DNA of 29,764 bases, taken from Bacteroidales bacterium. GTDB taxonomy: Bacteria > Bacteroidota > Bacteroidia > Bacteroidales > UBA932. Under the pieces are notes generated by a model. The model was given only the letters and a program-made list of their open reading frames with translations, was not told the origin of the DNA and ran no database searches. The position numbers and the translations under genes were made by a program. Within the stretch, counting starts at the first letter, position 1. Each line of letters starts with the position of its first letter. Positions 26,345 to 29,764 of the stretch are shown one piece after another. The stretch spans positions 1-29,764 of the forward strand of contig JAGBSL010000023.1 of NCBI GenBank assembly GCA_017631875.1. The letters are read 5' to 3'.

Positions 26345-26365
26345 CTGGCAGCCTCCAGGCAGAGT

Positions 26366-26815
26366 CTATTTCACGCCTTCCGAAGCCTTTTTATCCCTCT
26401 GGAACTTCATGTCTATAAGGTAATCTACAGAGTATCTGCCGGGTCCTGTAATGTAAAGGATAACGAAGAGGATCATATAGATCAACGAAAGTTCTCCTGC
26501 CGGGAACATGCCGTCATGGATGTCGAAGAATGCGACAGCCATCGAGGCGATCATAGGTATCACAGTAATTCGCACAAGGAGTCCGGCTATAAGGAACAGC
26601 GAGCAGGCAAACTCGCAGAATATGCTGACCATCAGCGTCATATAGCTGCCGAAGCCAAGGACACTCGGGTATGTGTACGAGAGTTCGTTGAAGTTGATCA
26701 TCTTATCGAGTCCATGCGAAAAGAAGAGGATTCCGAAGAACAGTCTCAATGCAAGGATGAGCAGAGAGATGACCCTGTCTCTGCAGTACTGGGGGAATAG
26801 GAAATCGTAAAACAT
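26366..26815 (-). CDS. DoxX family membrane protein
   Basis: A 149-residue protein with four hydrophobic helices (VISLLILALRLFFGILFF, FGSYMTLMVSIFCEFACSLFLIAG, VRITVIPMIASMAVAFF, LSLIYMILFVILYITGPG). The DoxX pattern is seen in LRLFFGILFFSHGLDKM, E-F-x-x-S-L-F-L-I-x-G-L and the late GPGRYSVDYLI. DoxX-like proteins are quinone- or redox-associated in some systems, but the function here is unknown. ATG 26815 is chosen over 26851 because the upstream extension would lie inside a perfect 12-bp hairpin (26838-26875). It is separated from atpD by about 67 nt and has its own context. Confidence 0.85.
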   Translation of the reverse strand: MFYDFLFPQYCRDRVISLLILALRLFFGILFFSHGLDKMINFNELSYTYPSVLGFGSYMTLMVSIFCEFACSLFLIAGLLVRITVIPMIASMAVAFFDIHDGMFPAGELSLIYMILFVILYITGPGRYSVDYLIDMKFQRDKKASEGVK

Positions 26816-26837
26816 AGCAGTTCGTTTTATAAATTCT

Positions 26838-26875
26838 GAATGGCAGTTCATCTGCCTTCAGACGAACTGCCATTC
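26838..26875. terminator. 12-bp hairpin between lacZ and the DoxX gene
   Basis: GAATGGCAGTTC (26838-26849) pairs perfectly with GAACTGCCATTC (26864-26875), and TCTG-CCTT-CAGA extends the stem inward. It lies downstream of lacZ and 22 nt before the DoxX ATG in the direction of transcription. It could end lacZ transcripts or form part of the DoxX leader; no strong T-run follows. Confidence 0.45.
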
Positions 26876-26901
26876 AAATTATAATCCAAATTCATTTTTC
26901 A

Positions 26902-26937
26902 CGTCATTGCGAAGCCCTGCAAGAGCTGTGGCAATCT
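26902..26937 (-). repeat. family I hairpin repeat after lacZ stop
   Basis: In the minus direction AGATTGCC...TTCGCAATGACG, with GATTGC/GCAAT closing pairs identical to the murB copy and a CAGCTCTTGCAGGGCT interior. It begins 4 nt after the lacZ stop (26942-26944). Confidence 0.8.
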
Positions 26938-26941
26938 GCTA

Positions 26942-29437
26942 CTATCTCTCTGTTTTAATTACAATGACTCCTTTCTTCAAACCTTTTGACGAGGCTTCCA
27001 ATATGATTTCCCCCGGCTCCTCCGAAGACGAAACGATAGCCGTCATCATGCCGCTGAACACGTGCATGTGAGGTTCCTGGAATGACTCCAGAGATACAGG
27101 GTCACCGTTGGCACCGGCGCAATATGAACCCGCTCCCTTCACCTTGAAAGTGATTTCATTATCGGCCATCGGGCAGAGGTTTCCGTCCTTATCCACTACC
27201 TTTACGGTTATGAATGAAAGGTCTTTTCCGTCAGCCTTGATTGATGTCCTATCCGCTTCCAGTTCTATATGATGCGGCTTGCCAGCCGTATGTATCTCCT
27301 TCTGTGCCACCGCATTACCTTCAGCATCATACGCCACGACCCTCACTGTTCCCGGTTCATATACGGTATCCATCCACATGAGGCGGTAGCGCTGCTGGCG
27401 TTTTAGGTTGGCCACCGAAAGGGAGTCGCCGCTGTTATGGACAGTGACCGACAAGTCCTTGGTCCTGACGCCCTGGCTCTTGCCGTTTATGAACAGCTCG
27501 GCTGACGGATAGTTAGTGTACACGAACACCGGAGTCACTTCTCCTTCGCGGCCGTTCCAAGTCCAATGCGGGAGGATATGCAGGGTCTCTTCGTCCTTGT
27601 TCCAGTGGCTTCTATAGAGGTAATATCTGTCTTTTGGAAGACCTGCAAGGTCGATTATTCCGAACAGAGACGAGTGACTCGGCCAGTCTGTATAGTAAGG
27701 TGTTGGCTCTCCAAGATAATCAAATCCTGTCCATACGAACTCTCCTATGCAGTATGGAAGGTCCTCATGCTGGATGAAGTCATCCTCAGGAAGATTTGAC
27801 CAGTCGCAATGCTCCACATCGTATGAAGATGCCTGATGGTCAGGATATTTCGCCATGGATCTGCGCTCTACAGGGAACTTGTAGACACCACGTGAACTTA
27901 CGGTAGAGGCAGTTTCGCTGCCGAGGATCAGACGCTGCGGAAGCTTGCGATAGTTCTCCATGTACCAGTGCGGACGATAGTTGAAGCCAGGCACATCAAA
28001 CACGGCAGCGACATTGTTATTGATCACTGTTCCAGGCTGGTCCATACCCATTGTCACCGGCCTTGTAGGGTCTTCCCTGTGGCAGATCTGCTGGAGCCAG
28101 AGGGCTATTTTTGCGCCCTTGTCGCCAGGCCACTGGTCCGGAACCTCGTTGCCCACACACCACATCACAACTGCAGGACTGTTCCTGTAATGCCTGATCA
28201 GATTGACAAGGTCCTTCTCGGCCCACTCTTCAAAATACAGGTTATAGCCGTTCTGCACCTTTGGGGTCACCCAGCAGTCGAATGTCTCTGCCATGAGCAT
28301 CATTCCCATCTCATCACAAATCTGGACAAGTTCTGGCGCAGGCATATTGTGTGATGTCCTGATGGCATTGCACCCCATATCCTTCAGCATGCGCACTTGT
28401 CTGCGGATTCCAGCCTCATTCGCTATCGCGCCAAGAGGTCCAAGATCATGGTGGTTGCAGACACCTCTGAATACCGTCCTCTTGCCGTTAAGGAAGAATC
28501 CTTCATCAGGTCTAAGCGCGATTGTACGTATACCGAATCTTGTCTCAACTTCGTCAATGAGAGTTTCACCCTCATATATCTTGCTGACCAATGTGTACAG
28601 GTATGGGGTTTCTGGAGTCCATAAGAGCGGATTCTCTACAAGAGTCTCAATCTGGAATACGTTTCCATCATAAGGAGTTCCTGCCTTAGATTGCTGAGAA
28701 ACCGATACTCCATTTGGATCGTATATTTCATTTACGATCTTATAGTCCGAGAAGGTCTTATCCTGAGGGAATGTAAATTCAACATTACTCTGGAGCCACG
28801 CATAGCCATCACCTAACTTGCTGGTATACACATAAGTACCCCAGTCAGGGATATAAGCATCCTTTGTGATTACGAGGTGTACATTACGATAAAGACCAGC
28901 ACCAGGATACCAACGCGAAGACTCGTTATAATTCTCCAATCTTACAGCAAGATGGTTAGTCTCACCTGGCTTCATGTACGGAGTTGCATCAACGATAAAT
29001 GAGTTATAGCCATAAGGCCAGAAAGCAGCATGCTTACCATTGATATAAACATCAGCATTACTCATCGCACCGTCAAAGATCAGTCTGCAGGATTTTCCTT
29101 CTACATATTCTGGCGCCTCAAACTCAAGTCTATACCAGCCTGGACCGACGAACGGCAATCCTCCTGTCCTACCAGCATGTTCCATTGCCTCCTTCTGACC
29201 ATCCTGAGTAATGGCAACGTTCTGCTTGTCATTATTGATGCTGAACGGACCATAGATAGCCCAATCATGAGGAATCCTCACGGTCTGCCAACCGGAATCG
29301 TCATAATCTGGGTGTAAAAACTGCTGTGAATCCTCTCGTGTAAACTTCCAACCGGTCTCCAGAAGTCTCTCAGTACGAACCTGAGCCGAAATCAGCAACG
29401 GAAATAGCAGCAAGACTGCTGTCAAGAATCTCTTCAT
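26942..29437 (-). CDS. secreted GH2 beta-galactosidase-type glycoside hydrolase
   Basis: An 831-residue protein with a signal peptide (MKRFLTAVLLLFPLLISAQ), so it is periplasmic or outer. Domains in order: GH2 sugar-binding (LLETGWKFTREDSQQF; WQTVRIPHDWAIYGPF), an immunoglobulin-like sandwich, a TIM barrel with the acid/base E431 (CVGNEVPDQWP) and probable nucleophile E508 (LGSETAST), a DUF4982-like domain, and a C-terminal beta domain (HIELEADRTSIKADGKDLSF onward). The 77-residue spacing of the glutamates fits GH2. Beta-galactosidase is the closest broad call; the exact glycan is not determined. A longer frame to 29617 exists but its first 60 residues translate a palindromic element, so ATG 29437 is used. 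It stands alone, without a SusC/SusD pair. Confidence 0.92.
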   Translation of the reverse strand: MKRFLTAVLLLFPLLISAQVRTERLLETGWKFTREDSQQFLHPDYDDSGWQTVRIPHDWAIYGPFSINNDKQNVAITQDGQKEAMEHAGRTGGLPFVGPGWYRLEFEAPEYVEGKSCRLIFDGAMSNADVYINGKHAAFWPYGYNSFIVDATPYMKPGETNHLAVRLENYNESSRWYPGAGLYRNVHLVITKDAYIPDWGTYVYTSKLGDGYAWLQSNVEFTFPQDKTFSDYKIVNEIYDPNGVSVSQQSKAGTPYDGNVFQIETLVENPLLWTPETPYLYTLVSKIYEGETLIDEVETRFGIRTIALRPDEGFFLNGKRTVFRGVCNHHDLGPLGAIANEAGIRRQVRMLKDMGCNAIRTSHNMPAPELVQICDEMGMMLMAETFDCWVTPKVQNGYNLYFEEWAEKDLVNLIRHYRNSPAVVMWCVGNEVPDQWPGDKGAKIALWLQQICHREDPTRPVTMGMDQPGTVINNNVAAVFDVPGFNYRPHWYMENYRKLPQRLILGSETASTVSSRGVYKFPVERRSMAKYPDHQASSYDVEHCDWSNLPEDDFIQHEDLPYCIGEFVWTGFDYLGEPTPYYTDWPSHSSLFGIIDLAGLPKDRYYLYRSHWNKDEETLHILPHWTWNGREGEVTPVFVYTNYPSAELFINGKSQGVRTKDLSVTVHNSGDSLSVANLKRQQRYRLMWMDTVYEPGTVRVVAYDAEGNAVAQKEIHTAGKPHHIELEADRTSIKADGKDLSFITVKVVDKDGNLCPMADNEITFKVKGAGSYCAGANGDPVSLESFQEPHMHVFSGMMTAIVSSSEEPGEIILEASSKGLKKGVIVIKTER

Positions 29438-29463
29438 AATAATTTCAGTGTTATCATCTCTAG

Positions 29464-29491
29464 CAAAGATAATCTTTTGCCACGATACAAA
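29464..29491 (-). promoter_or_regulatory. putative promoter of the GH2 gene
   Basis: Minus strand reads TATCTTTG (29471-29464), a full TAnnTTTG match 27 nt upstream of the ATG. TTTG lies 16 nt upstream of the octamer (29491-29488), shorter than the usual 19 nt. Confidence 0.5.
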
Positions 29492-29494
29492 CAA

Positions 29495-29573
29495 GTCGCG
29501 CAGCGACCGGCCCGGGCAGGGCCGAGATACCCCTTGAGGGGTCTCGGACGCAGTCCGAGGGGGTTTGGACACG
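29495..29573 (+). repeat. family II GC-rich multi-hairpin element, copy 2
   Basis: A GTCGC-GCA-GCGAC hairpin (29495-29507) is followed by the 19-nt core CCGGCCCGGGCAGGGCCGA (29507-29525). Next come an ACCCC-TTGA-GGGGT hairpin with flanking GAG/CTC, a 7-bp CTCGGAC-GCA-GTCCGAG hairpin (29543-29559) and GGGGGT. Module order equals copy 1 at 14514-14602, but hairpin sequences outside the core differ. Confidence 0.75.
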
Positions 29574-29582
29574 CTGACACCA

Positions 29583-29622
29583 ACAAAAACAAAAAGCCCT
29601 TGGGACAATAGTCTCAAGGGCT
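29583..29622 (-). terminator. intrinsic terminator of the rRNA operon
   Basis: In the minus direction AGCCCTTGAGAC (29622-29611) pairs with GTCCCAAGGGCT (29606-29595) around a 4-nt loop, with one mismatch, followed by TTTTTGTTTTTG. It begins 12 nt after the 5S 3' end. Confidence 0.9.
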
Positions 29623-29634
29623 CTGTATAAGAAA

Positions 29635-29744
<110 letters not shown>

Positions 29745-29764
29745 AATATGTTTCTGAGAAAAGA

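Noticed and set aside
29438..29617. N-terminal 60-residue extension of the GH2 protein
   Set aside because: The translation passes through a GC-rich palindromic element and a promoter-like octamer, while the ATG at 29437 begins a normal signal peptide.

Overview
The window looks like chromosomal DNA of a Bacteroidales bacterium (Bacteroidota); the family cannot be fixed from sequence alone. Several signs agree. The F-type ATP synthase cluster has the Bacteroidota order atpD-atpC-atpB-atpE-atpF-atpH-atpA-atpG, with a long signal-peptide-bearing N-terminal extension on subunit a. Several genes start just downstream of the Bacteroidota -7 box TAnnTTTG. Families largely or typically found in this phylum are present: a DUF6377-like TPR protein, DKNYY repeat proteins, DUF3127, and a GH2 enzyme with a DUF4982-like C-terminus. 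There is no phage, plasmid, CRISPR or insertion-sequence gene; the gene content is core metabolism.

Layout. Positions 1-8417 hold a minus-strand run: DUF308 membrane protein, dnaG, metG, two DKNYY proteins, murB, and a TPR protein cut by the window edge. Positions 8464-9721 hold a second minus-strand unit (FKBP lipoprotein isomerase, then DUF3127 OB-fold protein, then a terminator). recQ (plus) follows and converges on a minus unit of miaA and a pRiA4b-ORF3-like protein. From 13896 the plus strand carries a YigZ/IMPACT protein, pyrB-pyrI and serC-serA-DUF1015. That run converges on the complete ATP synthase operon (19540-26298, minus, with a textbook promoter). A DoxX protein, a secreted GH2 beta-galactosidase and a 5S rRNA with its terminator end the window, all on the minus strand.

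The most notable content is the density of short structured repeats. Family I is a 25-40 nt hairpin with the frame GATNNC...GNNATGAC, whose NN positions covary between copies. Eight sites are visible. Three lie in frame inside essential genes (murB, metG, atpB), and four further genes (dnaG, atpB, serC, lacZ) have a copy within about 5 nt of the stop codon. Family II is a GC-rich multi-hairpin element sharing a 19-nt core, upstream of pyrB and of lacZ. A different cloverleaf-like element of about 103 nt is embedded in frame in murB. Family III is a 71-73 nt element with two conserved hairpins and a conserved CTCCCTT loop, seen at 13740 and 19448. Together they suggest a genome colonised by several families of non-autonomous palindromic elements, some tolerated as peptide insertions in housekeeping enzymes in the way described for Rickettsia palindromic elements. 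No matching transposase is in the window.
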